From Idiomarina aquatica (GTDB lineage Bacteria; Pseudomonadota; Gammaproteobacteria; Enterobacterales; Alteromonadaceae): 64,000 bases of DNA. Every line of letters begins with the position of its first letter. Within the stretch, counting starts at the first letter, position 1. This document shows positions 19,100 to 27,849 of this stretch, piece after piece. The stretch lies in the NCBI RefSeq assembly GCF_004362895.1, contig NZ_SNXI01000009.1, positions 1 to 64,000 of the forward strand, written 5' to 3'. The position numbers were made by a program, and so were the translations under genes. A model generated the notes under the pieces. That model ran no database searches. It was not told where the DNA came from and worked only from the letters and a program-made list of their open reading frames with translations.

Positions 19100-19897
19100 T
19101 TACTTATAACAATGCTCGGGGCCAGGGAAAGCGCCATCTCTGACTTGTTCAACATAGGTACTGAACGCGCCGGCTAATGATCCGCTCTCGGCCAAAAAGT
19201 TCTTGGCGAACTTAGGCAGGTAATCGCTGTTAATCCCTAACATATCATGCATAACCAAGATTTGACCATCAGTGTCGGGGCCTGCACCAATACCTATCGT
19301 TGGTATGGTTAATGCCTCTGAAATACGCTTGCCCAAAGCTGCTGGCACGCATTCAAGCACTAACAGTTGTGCGCCCGCTTGTTCTAATGCCAATGCCTGC
19401 TCGAGTGTATCGTCGGCCTGTTGCTGCTGTTTGCCCTGTACTTTGTAACCGCCCAGTACATTGACAGATTGCGGCAATAAGCCGAGGTGCGCGCATACCG
19501 GCACGCCGCGGGTTGTCAGGCCTTTAATGGTATCTATTAACCAGCTACCGCCCTCAAGCTTTACCATGTTAGCGCCGGCTTGCATTAACTGCGCGGCGTT
19601 GTCATAGGTCTGAGATGGGGTTGAATAACTCATAAATGGCATATCTGCCATAACAAAAGCATCGGGGGCGCCGCGGCGGACTAAAGTCGTGTGATAAACC
19701 ATGTGTTCCATGGTCACCGGGACGGTGGAATCTAAGCCCTGCATGACATTGCCGAGAGAGTCACCTACCAGCATAAAATCAACACCTTCGGTTGTCATTA
19801 ATTTGGCAAAGCTGGCATCGTATGCGGTCAATGAAGCAATTTTCTGTCCCTGCTGTTTCATTTTTTGCAGCGCTGAAATGGTCATTGTTGCCATCAT
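19100..19897 (-). CDS. panB: 3-methyl-2-oxobutanoate hydroxymethyltransferase
   Basis: This 265-residue enzyme transfers a hydroxymethyl group from methylene-THF to ketoisovalerate, the first step to pantoate. Metal-binding acidic residues sit in [19 protein letters not shown] and [14 protein letters not shown] and [17 protein letters not shown] are family segments. Two ATGs lie side by side (19897 and 19894) behind AGGAG; either is possible. It lies between folK and panC in one operon, an order common in gammaproteobacteria. Confidence 0.97.
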   Translation of the reverse strand: MMATMTISALQKMKQQGQKIASLTAYDASFAKLMTTEGVDFMLVGDSLGNVMQGLDSTVPVTMEHMVYHTTLVRRGAPDAFVMADMPFMSYSTPSQTYDNAAQLMQAGANMVKLEGGSWLIDTIKGLTTRGVPVCAHLGLLPQSVNVLGGYKVQGKQQQQADDTLEQALALEQAGAQLLVLECVPAALGKRISEALTIPTIGIGAGPDTDGQILVMHDMLGINSDYLPKFAKNFLAESGSLAGAFSTYVEQVRDGAFPGPEHCYK

Positions 19898-19904
19898 TCG
19901 CTCC

Positions 19905-20414
19905 TTAGCCCAGTTGTTGTTTTAATTTATCTCTTAAAAGTACCACAGTTAGCCCCTCTTCGGTAACACGCTGAGCTTGTTGTTGGGCACTATCGCCGTT
20001 GGGTAATGTCAGATCGGCAGCAATTTCGGCTAGTGGAAGCAGAACGAAATTTCGTTGATAAAGTCCGGGGTGGGGTAACCGAAGTGAATCAGCATCGGAA
20101 CGCTGGTCACCAAACAGTATCAGATCTAAGTCCAGCGTGCGCTCGCCCCAGTGGCGCGTTCGCGTGCGGCCAAAACTATCTTCAATATTATGCAAAGTGG
20201 CTAATGTGTCAGCAGCACCGATGTTGCTGCTAATAATACAAACCGCATTCATGTAGTCTGGCTGATCCGGTGGCCCCATGGGCGGACTGCTGTAAATAGA
20301 CGATACATCCAGTAAGCTAAACTCAGGCTGGCTCTTAATCGCCCTCAAGGCATCAATAATTTGTTGCCGGGGCGAGCCTAAGTTCGCCCCCAGCGCGACT
20401 ACAGCGTTAGTCAT
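19905..20414 (-). CDS. folK: 2-amino-4-hydroxy-6-hydroxymethyldihydropteridine pyrophosphokinase
   Basis: This 169-residue enzyme transfers pyrophosphate from ATP to the pterin in folate synthesis. The hallmark [16 protein letters not shown] carries the two metal-binding aspartates, and [10 protein letters not shown] and LPHP are also present. The ATG at 20414 overlaps the end of pcnB by 8 bases. The frame is open further upstream, but that extension only reads the pcnB tail out of frame, so it is rejected. Confidence 0.95.
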   Translation of the reverse strand: MTNAVVALGANLGSPRQQIIDALRAIKSQPEFSLLDVSSIYSSPPMGPPDQPDYMNAVCIISSNIGAADTLATLHNIEDSFGRTRTRHWGERTLDLDLILFGDQRSDADSLRLPHPGLYQRNFVLLPLAEIAADLTLPNGDSAQQQAQRVTEEGLTVVLLRDKLKQQLG

Positions 20415-21813
20415 TCTTTGGAGCCCGTTCGGTGTTCTGGCGGCCTCGGGAACGTCCGCCACGACGCCGGCGGGTAGGTCGCTTCTTACCTTTAGGTTGC
20501 GCATTATTCTGCACCAAATTCGGATCATTCTGGGCGTTAGTCCAGAACTTCGCCAGTGCCGGCAAGTCCTCGCCGGGCATAGGCGCCGAACATGCCTGGC
20601 GCAACATCAGGAAATCATAGCCTGCGCGGAATTTACTTTGCTCTAAGGCCTTTTTAGCACGGGCTCCGCGGGTGTTTTGCAGGCGCAGCTGCATTTGCCA
20701 AATATCACGCGCCGTTAAACTGAATCGTTTAGGAATTGCCATCGTTTGTGATTGACGATGAACAACGTCAGCACTGCCTATATTAATGGCATCCATTGGC
20801 GGCAGCCCACCCTCGTTTTGCAATTGCTCGCGGCGAGCTTGCAATGGCCACCAAAGTAATACGGCTACAAGGTACGCCGGTGTAACGCGTTGCTCATTAA
20901 TTACGCGTTTATCGGTGTCGGCAAAAGCTTTGCGTAGCATTTTTACGGGGGGAGCATCTGCTGTATCCAGATAACTTTTTAATATGGGGAATAACTGTTG
21001 AAATAACTGAAATTCGCACATCATATCGAAGTTAGCTTGTGCACGACCGGCCATAAATAATTTTAAAAACTCATCAAACAGACGCGCTGGCGGAATGTTC
21101 TTTAATAATCCGGCAAGCGACTTGATGGGCAGGCGGACATCGTCAGCTAGTGCCATATTCAATTTAGTGGCAAACCGAACTGCTCGCAGCATTCGCACGG
21201 GATCTTCACGATAGCGTATTTCAGGGTCGCCGATTAACTTTAATACCCCGGCTTCGATATCTGCGACGCCGTTGGCAAAGTCGTAAATGCAAAAATCTGC
21301 AATGTTGTAGTACAACGCATTGACTGTGAAATCACGACGTTCGGCGTCCTCTTCGATGCTGCCATAGACGTTGTCACGCACTAGCTGCCCATGCTCATCT
21401 TGTTGCGCGATTTTGGCATGGCTCTCGTCATCTTCGTTATGATGACCACGAAAAGTTGCTACCTCGATAATCTCACGACCGAATAAAATATGTGCTAGTC
21501 GGAATCGACGACCGATCAAACGGCAGTTGCGGAATAACTTTTTAACTTCTTCGGGGGTAGCATTGGTGGTTACGTCAAAATCTTTCGGTTGCAACCCCAA
21601 TAACAGGTCGCGTACACACCCGCCAACCAGATAAGCGTCAAAACCGGCATTATGTAACCGGTAAAGCACCTTAAGCGCGTTGGGACTAATGTCTTTACGG
21701 GATATCGGATGTTCATCTCTGGGGATAACGCGCAGCGGCGGCAGAACCGATGTATTTTTAACTGTCTTTTTGTCTGAAAATGCGCGTCGCGCAAGTTCTG
21801 TTAATTTCTTAAT
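20407..21813 (-). CDS. pcnB: Poly(A) polymerase I, with non-AUG start
   Basis: This enzyme adds 3' poly(A) tails to RNA and promotes decay. The nucleotidyltransferase core has GGCVRDLLLG and the DxD pair in KDFDVTTN. RRLAH-like RRFRLAHILFG, ERRDFTVNALYYN and REDPVRMLRAVRFATKL follow. The tail is very basic (RPTRRRRGGRSRGR). Homology to E. coli PcnB continues upstream of the first GTG at 21669: the frame reads VIPRDEHPISRKDISPNAL. No ATG, GTG or TTG occurs between there and the stop at 21832-21834. The start must be ATT 21813 or one of two ATC codons just before it (21816, 21819), behind GGGAGA. The ATT start gives 468 residues, close to the 465 of E. coli, whose pcnB is known to start at AUU. 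Confidence 0.93.
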   Translation of the reverse strand: MKKLTELARRAFSDKKTVKNTSVLPPLRVIPRDEHPISRKDISPNALKVLYRLHNAGFDAYLVGGCVRDLLLGLQPKDFDVTTNATPEEVKKLFRNCRLIGRRFRLAHILFGREIIEVATFRGHHNEDDESHAKIAQQDEHGQLVRDNVYGSIEEDAERRDFTVNALYYNIADFCIYDFANGVADIEAGVLKLIGDPEIRYREDPVRMLRAVRFATKLNMALADDVRLPIKSLAGLLKNIPPARLFDEFLKLFMAGRAQANFDMMCEFQLFQQLFPILKSYLDTADAPPVKMLRKAFADTDKRVINEQRVTPAYLVAVLLWWPLQARREQLQNEGGLPPMDAINIGSADVVHRQSQTMAIPKRFSLTARDIWQMQLRLQNTRGARAKKALEQSKFRAGYDFLMLRQACSAPMPGEDLPALAKFWTNAQNDPNLVQNNAQPKGKKRPTRRRRGGRSRGRQNTERAPKND

Positions 21814-21828
21814 GATGATGGTTCTCCC
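21811..21828 (-). promoter_or_regulatory. pcnB ribosome-binding site and ATC-ATC-ATT start region
   Basis: On the minus strand GGGAGA (21823-21828) is followed by ACC and then by the codons ATC, ATC and ATT in the pcnB frame. The gap from GGAG to these codons is 4, 7 and 10 bases. No standard start codon occurs within the next 47 codons. Such starts are held down by initiation factor IF3, so low expression of the enzyme is inferred. Confidence 0.75.
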
Positions 21829-21879
21829 TAATCATCAATGGTTGGTGTTGATTAAAATAAATACCACAATAGTGTACCG

Positions 21880-22752
21880 TTAGTTGCCCATGATGTGCCA
21901 CTTTTTACACCACGACGCGGTAGCTTTTTGCAGAAACTCAGTCACTGTTTCGGCATTAATTTCGCCCAGCTGCAAGTGCGTCGCAGCCAGTTTTAGATTT
22001 TGTAATGGCTGACCCGAGTCAATCGGGGCTGCATGGTTTTGCTTGCTGAGTTTACGCCCGTCAGTATTTAGTACCAGCGGCAGATGCATCATACGTGGGC
22101 AAGCGCCTTTAAATCGTTGCCATAGCGTCAGTTGCCAAAAACTTGGCTGCAACAAATCAGACCCCCTGACTACGTCAGTAATTTGTTGTGCAATATCGTC
22201 AACAACAACGGCAAGTTGGTAGGCAAACAAATTATCGCGGCGTTTAACAATAAAGTCTTCTTCGACACAATCGCTGTCGGGGCTGACCAAACCATGCCAA
22301 CGGTCAGTAAACTGAGTGACCGGCTTGTCATTGATAAACCGAAGTGCATAGGGTTGCGGCCGAGGTTGGCGCGTGCGGCAAAGACCATCATAGCATTCGC
22401 CCCGCTGCCGAATCTGCTGGCGGCTGCAGTCGCACGAGTAAATGTCATTACCAAGGTCGTGCAGAACCTGCTGGTAGACCTCATCGCGGTCGCTTTGATA
22501 GATGACTTCGCCGTCCCAGTACAAACCATGCGTTTCTAACTGCGCCAGAATCATGGTGTCTGCACCCTCGACTGCGCGAGTTTTGTCGACATCTTCTACG
22601 CGAACTAACCAACTTCCATTGTGAGCTTTGGCATCCAGATAGGAACCGAGTGCAGCGACTAGCGAGCCGAAGTGAAGGGGACCTGAAGGGGTCGGCGCAA
22701 ACCGCCCCCTGTAATGAGGTGCTGAATTATCCGGGTGACTGTTGTTAGGCAC
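21880..22752 (-). CDS. gluQ: Glutamyl-Q tRNA(Asp) synthetase
   Basis: This 290-residue enzyme is a short paralogue of glutamyl-tRNA synthetase that attaches glutamate to queuosine at the wobble base of tRNA(Asp). The N-terminus [20 protein letters not shown] has the HIGH-like motif. A zinc site is formed by CDCSR and later cysteines (ECYDGLC). KLSKQNHA is the KMSKS-like loop. No anticodon-binding domain is present, as expected. The start is GTG 22752, overlapping the dksA stop by 8 bases; the dksA-gluQ pair is a common arrangement. Confidence 0.95.
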   Translation of the reverse strand: MPNNSHPDNSAPHYRGRFAPTPSGPLHFGSLVAALGSYLDAKAHNGSWLVRVEDVDKTRAVEGADTMILAQLETHGLYWDGEVIYQSDRDEVYQQVLHDLGNDIYSCDCSRQQIRQRGECYDGLCRTRQPRPQPYALRFINDKPVTQFTDRWHGLVSPDSDCVEEDFIVKRRDNLFAYQLAVVVDDIAQQITDVVRGSDLLQPSFWQLTLWQRFKGACPRMMHLPLVLNTDGRKLSKQNHAAPIDSGQPLQNLKLAATHLQLGEINAETVTEFLQKATASWCKKWHIMGN

Positions 22753-23197
22753 CGGTCATTTGTTTTTCTTTGATTTCTGCAAGCGTTTTGCAGTCAACAC
22801 AAAGGTCAGCTGTTGGGCGCGCTTCTAACCGGCGTATACCGATTTCGATGCCGCATGAATTACAAAAGCCAAAATCATCTTCTTCGATCTTTTGCAGGGT
22901 TTTCTCAATTTTCTTGATCAGCTTGCGTTCACGGTCGCGTGTACGAAGTTCTATGCTGAATTCTTCTTCTTGTGCGGCACGGTCTACAGGATCAGGAAAG
23001 TTAGCCGCTTCATCTTTCATATGATGCACGGTACGATCGACTTCCTGACGTAGTTGACGGCGCCATTCTTCCAGTATTTTACGAAAATGAGTCAGTTGCT
23101 CATCATTCATATACTCTTCGCCCGGCTTCTCTTGATACGGCTCTAGCCCGGCCAGCGCCAGGATGCCATGCGTTTTTTTCTTGCCCTCTGGCATCAT
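22745..23197 (-). CDS. dksA: RNA polymerase-binding transcription factor DksA
   Basis: This 150-residue protein binds in the RNA polymerase secondary channel and works with ppGpp to control rRNA and amino-acid promoters. The coiled-coil tip acidic residues are in [13 protein letters not shown]. The four-cysteine zinc finger reads CNSCG and LCVDC. The sequence follows E. coli DksA closely after the first 20 residues ([11 protein letters not shown]). ATGs at 23197 and 23194 follow AGGAG. The gene is the first of the dksA-gluQ unit. Confidence 0.98.
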   Translation of the reverse strand: MMPEGKKKTHGILALAGLEPYQEKPGEEYMNDEQLTHFRKILEEWRRQLRQEVDRTVHHMKDEAANFPDPVDRAAQEEEFSIELRTRDRERKLIKKIEKTLQKIEEDDFGFCNSCGIEIGIRRLEARPTADLCVDCKTLAEIKEKQMTGA

Positions 23198-23293
23198 GGT
23201 TCTCCTAAATATTTAATCATCGCTGAGCGATTAATCGACCCTTAATTTACGGTCGCTCCAAAAAAGGACGCTACATATAGCAGAAAGATTTAC

Positions 23294-24001
23294 TTACCGC
23301 AACTGGAATCGCACAACACGATCCAGTTCTATTTTCGCGTCACTGATATGGGTTTTAACGGCATAGAATTCAACCCCAAGTTCCGCAGCTTGAATACATA
23401 ATTGCGCATACTTAGGATCAATATGGCTGGCAGGACGGACTTCATTGATGCCCGTATGCATAACAACAAAGAGCATCACCGCCCGCTGCCCTGACTGCCG
23501 CATAAGGATTAATTCATTAAGATGTTTTTGCCCTCGAGTGCTGACGGCATCGGGAAAATATCCCTGACCGTGGTCATTTAACGTGACACTTTTTACTTCG
23601 ACAAAACACTGCTGGCCGTTGCCGGCGCGACCCAACCAATCGATACGGCTATTATGTTCACCGTATTTTTGTTCCGCCTGCCATTCAGTGATGTTAGCAA
23701 GCTCGGGTATAAACCCGGTTTTAAGCGCCGTTCCGGCCAACTGGTTGGCTCGCTGTGTATTGACCGCTATCCATTCATTATTACCATTAACACTGAGTTC
23801 CCAGGTGTAACGATATTTGCGCTTAGGATTGTCTGAGTCACTACAATAAGCAATAAATCCAGGCTCTGCACAGCCTGTCATTGCGCCAGTATTTGGGCAA
23901 TGAACTGTGGTAAACTGTTGCTCACCAAAATCAATGTCTGCCAGGAAGCGTTTATAGCGTTTTTGCAGAACGCCGCGTATCAGGGGCTTGTTAAATTGCA
24001 T
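23294..24001 (-). CDS. sfsA: Sugar fermentation stimulation protein A homologue
   Basis: This 235-residue protein belongs to the SfsA family, a nucleic-acid-binding nuclease-like fold whose cellular role is poorly defined. The N-terminal segment RYKRFLADIDF, then VHCPNTGAMTGCAEPG, is diagnostic. The later SRIDWLGR and CFVEVKSVTL carry the acidic and lysine residues of the nuclease-like site. It sits upstream of dksA on the same strand, as in many relatives, and diverges from pepB across 56 bases. Confidence 0.95.
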   Translation of the reverse strand: MQFNKPLIRGVLQKRYKRFLADIDFGEQQFTTVHCPNTGAMTGCAEPGFIAYCSDSDNPKRKYRYTWELSVNGNNEWIAVNTQRANQLAGTALKTGFIPELANITEWQAEQKYGEHNSRIDWLGRAGNGQQCFVEVKSVTLNDHGQGYFPDAVSTRGQKHLNELILMRQSGQRAVMLFVVMHTGINEVRPASHIDPKYAQLCIQAAELGVEFYAVKTHISDAKIELDRVVRFQLR

Positions 24002-24057
24002 TTAGGCCTCATAAATTAACAGTAAAGGCAGCGACAAATTATAAGGAGAGGCATGTT

Positions 24058-25344
24058 ATGTCCAGCGCATTATCGGTTTATCTTACTAAAACGCTACCCA
24101 ACAATTACCTATCAGAGTCCGCTTTAATCGCGTTTAAAGACGAGGCGGCACATATTGTCATTGGCGATAACGAAGAAGAGAACCTGCGCCGTATCCAAAA
24201 AGCCGGGCGACAATTAGACACCCAGGGTGTCACGGCCATTTCGGTAAAGGGCCAGGGCTGGGATAAAGAGCGTCAGTGGTCGTTGTCGTTAGGTTTTACC
24301 TCAACCTTGTCGCGCAACCATATTCAATGGACCGCTGAAGTTGCTGATGAACTGCAACAGATTAGTGATGTTTATCGCTTTACGCGTGAATTGATTAATC
24401 TGCCGGCCGAGGATATTTATCCGGTCGCACTAGCAGAACGGGTTGCCAGCCACCTGACCGAGCTTGCGCCGGATCATGTGAGCTATGAAATGATTAAAGG
24501 TGAGGAGTTAAAACAAGCAGGCTGGATGGGGATTTATACGGTCGGCCGTGCAAGTCAACATGAGCCGGCAATGTTGGTATTAGATTACAACCCCACTGGC
24601 GATGCTAATGCGCCGGTAGAGTCTGCACTTATTGGTAAGGGCATTACCTATGACTCGGGCGGCTACAGTATCAAGCCGAGTGAAGGCATGTTATCGATGA
24701 AATGCGATATGGGTGGCGCCGCGACTGTCAGTGGTGCGCTATCGTTAGCGATTCGTCAGGGGCTGAAGAAGCGCGTCAAGTTATTCCTATGCTGCGCCGA
24801 GAACATGATTGACGGTCGGGCTTATAAACTTGGCGATATCATCACCTATAAAAACGGCTTGACGGTTGAGGTAGTTAACACTGACGCCGAGGGGCGTTTG
24901 GTCTTAGCTGATGGTTTACAGGCAGCGGGTGAAGCCGGGGCTAAACAAATTATTGATGCTGCAACCTTAACGGGTGCGGCACAGATGGCAGTCGGCAATG
25001 AATATAATGCGTTATTTAGTGTTGATGATGAAGCAGCAACAACGGCATTGGCCTGCGCTCAGCAGGAACACGAACTGCTGTGGCGTTTGCCGCTTAACCG
25101 TTGGCATGCTGAAAATTGCCCATCGCCGTACGCCGATACAGCTAACAGCCGTCCACAAAAAGGCGGTGGCGCAGGCGGTGCGAGCAACGCTGCAGGCTTT
25201 TTATTACGTTTTGCACCGAATGATGGCCAGGGCTGGTTGCATTTTGATTTGGCCGGAGCATTCCAAAAATCAGCAACATCGATGTGGCCTGCCGGCGCAA
25301 CAGCTATGGGTGTAAGAACCATCGCTGCGACGTTAGCGCGTTAA
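24058..25344 (+). CDS. pepB: Aminopeptidase B (M17 family)
   Basis: This 428-residue metallopeptidase releases N-terminal residues from peptides. The M17 signature NTDAEGRLVLADGL and the metal and catalytic segments ALIGKGITYDSGGYSIKPS and MKCDMGGAA are present. The length matches PepB of E. coli (427), which is shorter than PepA because its N-terminal domain is reduced. The start ATG at 24058 follows AAGGAGAG. A second ATG at 24053 is in another frame. hrpB follows after 24 bases. Confidence 0.95.
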   Translation: MSSALSVYLTKTLPNNYLSESALIAFKDEAAHIVIGDNEEENLRRIQKAGRQLDTQGVTAISVKGQGWDKERQWSLSLGFTSTLSRNHIQWTAEVADELQQISDVYRFTRELINLPAEDIYPVALAERVASHLTELAPDHVSYEMIKGEELKQAGWMGIYTVGRASQHEPAMLVLDYNPTGDANAPVESALIGKGITYDSGGYSIKPSEGMLSMKCDMGGAATVSGALSLAIRQGLKKRVKLFLCCAENMIDGRAYKLGDIITYKNGLTVEVVNTDAEGRLVLADGLQAAGEAGAKQIIDAATLTGAAQMAVGNEYNALFSVDDEAATTALACAQQEHELLWRLPLNRWHAENCPSPYADTANSRPQKGGGAGGASNAAGFLLRFAPNDGQGWLHFDLAGAFQKSATSMWPAGATAMGVRTIAATLAR

Positions 25345-25368
25345 CGTTAAAAGCAGGTCGTAGAAGTC

Positions 25369-27849
25369 ATGTCGTCAGCTATGGCGTTACCTATTGATGC
25401 CATCAGTGATGATATTGTCGCGCAGTTTCCCGCTGCGCGACTGGTTATCCAGGCGCCGCCCGGCGCCGGTAAATCGACGCGGTTACCGCTGACGCTGCTA
25501 AAATCACCCCATACCGGCCTGATGGTCATGCTGCAGCCACGTAGACTTGCTGCGGTTAATATTGCCCATTATTTGGCTGAACAATTGGGTGAGCAGCCGG
25601 GCGAAACCGTGGGGTATGTTATCCGTGGTCAGCGACGGCGGTCTGCAGCGACGCGGTTGTTGGTTGTTACCGAGGGCGTTTTAGTACGTTGGCTACAAGA
25701 TGACCCCGAGCTGGATGGCGTCGATACAGTAATTTTTGATGAGTTTCATGAACGGAATCTGGCCAGCGATCTGAGTTTAGCGCTGCTGTTGGACAGCTTA
25801 ACATTACGTCCTGATTTATCGTTACTTATCATGTCAGCCACGTTACCGGCAGAGCCAATTCAGCAGTGGCTGGAACAGGTTTTATCAGAACCGGTTAAGG
25901 TACTTAAAAGCGAAGGTCGCCAACATCCACTGGTTACGCACTATCGCCCGGTTGGACGGCACCCCTGGCAGCAACGGTTGGTCGACGTTGTAAGGGAAGC
26001 CCTAAGTACAGCGCCGCAAGGCATTTTGGTTTTTGTTCCGGGCGTACGAGAAATATCAAATCTGATACAGCAACTGGCAAGCGTTATTGCTGAGCCCTGT
26101 TTACCTTTGCACGGGCAATTGTCGCTGGCAGAGCAACGCCAAGCGCTAACTTACAACGGACAGCGGCGGGTGGTTGTCGCCACCAACGTGGCGGAAACTT
26201 CGCTGACCATCGATGGTATTGATTGTGTGGTCGATAGCGGACGCGAGCGCGTTAGTCTTTATCGGCCGAAATATGCAACATCGCAGTTAGTGACCCGCTT
26301 CATTTCGATGGCATCAGCCACGCAAAGGGCGGGGCGAGCCGCAAGGCTGGGACCCGGTCAAGTCTATCGGCTATGGGGTACTGCTGATGAACATGGCTTT
26401 AACGAATTTTCACAAGCAGATATTGCCACTCATGATCTGACCCAACTGGTGGCGGAAGTTAATGCATGGGGCGCTACCGTCGATGCGCTCAACTGGCTTA
26501 CTGAGCCGTCAGAGGCACATGTTAACAGGGCGCAAGAGGCGCTAACGCAATTGGGCGTGGTGTCATCAACGCAGCAGTTAACAGAGTTGGGAAACAAGGT
26601 TGTAGCTATGGGGGCAGATATTCGTCTGGCATGTATCGCAGTGGCTGCACAAGAGCACTCAACTCAGGAGCGTTACGGCGTCGCTGTGGCACTGACCTGT
26701 CTGGAAGAGCCCATTAAAACGCTGGTTGATGATGACATCGAGATTACGCTCAGTAATCATTTAGCTAAAGCGCCAAAACAGAGCCGTTGGCGACAGCGTT
26801 TGAAATACTGGATGCAACAACTTGATTGCAATCGTGCTGGTGAAACGTTGAGCTCGACTAGCCTGGCCGGGCTGCTCCTTTATGGTTTTCCGGAGTACCT
26901 GGCAAAACGTGTGGACCAACAAACAGTGCAACTAGTGACTGGTGTTAGGTTGCAGGCAGACAATGTCGTAAGTGAGTGGTCACTGGCGCTTAATGTGCGG
27001 TTATCAGAGAGGGAGTCGGCTAATCGCGCGACATGGTTAATAGCATTGCGAGAAAGTGACTTACATGGACACCCGATACTGCCAGTAGATGAAATGACAG
27101 AGGTTGACGTTGAATCGGGGCGTAAACCAGCGCTTTACAGCATAAAAAAGATAGGTGCGTTAACGCTGGAAAAAAGTCGTGCAGCTGAGCCTCCGAGCAT
27201 TGAGCAAATTCATCAAGGTTTAGTAAATTGGCTCGCACAGCGAGGGCTCAAGGCATTAAACTGGTCTACCGATGCAACCCGCTATTGGCAGCGTCTGTAT
27301 TATTTTTATAAGCATTGGGACGATGCTAAGTCAGCTTTTAATGGGATTGAGCCAACGCCTGAATCATTATTGATAAACCTGCAACGCTGGGCATGTCCGT
27401 TCTGGACGGATATCCGCAGTGTAGAGGATTTAAAGCGCTGGAATCCCACGATTGCATTACAACAGTTACTTGATTACGGAGCGCAACAACAATTGCAGCA
27501 GTTATGTCCTACAACATGGCAGGCACCGAGTGGACGTAGGGTGACCATCGATTACCCAAGTTTGAGTGATGCTGACCAAGGGGTAAAGCCCAGGGTAACG
27601 CTGAAGTTACAAGAGGTATTCGGCGAACCTTCATCGCCAACTATTCTGGCGGGGCAACAGCGGTTAGTGATGGATTTATTGTCACCTGCCGGGCGTTTGT
27701 TACAGCGTACCGAGGACTTGGCGAGCTTTTGGCGCAATGCCTATGCCGATGTTAGTAAAGAGATGCGAGGTCGTTATCCAAAGCACCCGTGGCCGGACGA
27801 TCCGATCAATGCTAAAGCAACCATAAAGACCAATAGACAATTGCGATGA
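25369..27849 (+). CDS. hrpB: ATP-dependent RNA helicase HrpB
   Basis: This 826-residue DExH-box helicase has Walker A APPGAGKSTRLPL, motif II FDEFHERNL, motif III SATLP and motif VI QRAGRAAR. DEFH in place of DEAH is normal for HrpB. The helicase core is followed by a HA2-like region and the HrpB C-terminal domain. Its precise role in RNA metabolism is not settled. The stop overlaps the start of mrcB by four bases (GATGATAA context), a pairing found in E. coli too. Confidence 0.96.
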   Translation: MSSAMALPIDAISDDIVAQFPAARLVIQAPPGAGKSTRLPLTLLKSPHTGLMVMLQPRRLAAVNIAHYLAEQLGEQPGETVGYVIRGQRRRSAATRLLVVTEGVLVRWLQDDPELDGVDTVIFDEFHERNLASDLSLALLLDSLTLRPDLSLLIMSATLPAEPIQQWLEQVLSEPVKVLKSEGRQHPLVTHYRPVGRHPWQQRLVDVVREALSTAPQGILVFVPGVREISNLIQQLASVIAEPCLPLHGQLSLAEQRQALTYNGQRRVVVATNVAETSLTIDGIDCVVDSGRERVSLYRPKYATSQLVTRFISMASATQRAGRAARLGPGQVYRLWGTADEHGFNEFSQADIATHDLTQLVAEVNAWGATVDALNWLTEPSEAHVNRAQEALTQLGVVSSTQQLTELGNKVVAMGADIRLACIAVAAQEHSTQERYGVAVALTCLEEPIKTLVDDDIEITLSNHLAKAPKQSRWRQRLKYWMQQLDCNRAGETLSSTSLAGLLLYGFPEYLAKRVDQQTVQLVTGVRLQADNVVSEWSLALNVRLSERESANRATWLIALRESDLHGHPILPVDEMTEVDVESGRKPALYSIKKIGALTLEKSRAAEPPSIEQIHQGLVNWLAQRGLKALNWSTDATRYWQRLYYFYKHWDDAKSAFNGIEPTPESLLINLQRWACPFWTDIRSVEDLKRWNPTIALQQLLDYGAQQQLQQLCPTTWQAPSGRRVTIDYPSLSDADQGVKPRVTLKLQEVFGEPSSPTILAGQQRLVMDLLSPAGRLLQRTEDLASFWRNAYADVSKEMRGRYPKHPWPDDPINAKATIKTNRQLR

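Noticed and set aside
20415-20528. Longer N-terminus for FolK
   Set aside because: It is the pcnB tail read in another frame; FolK homology starts at ATG 20414.
22132-22539. A 135-residue frame opposite gluQ
   Set aside because: It is a shadow of the conserved gluQ gene, with no ribosome site.
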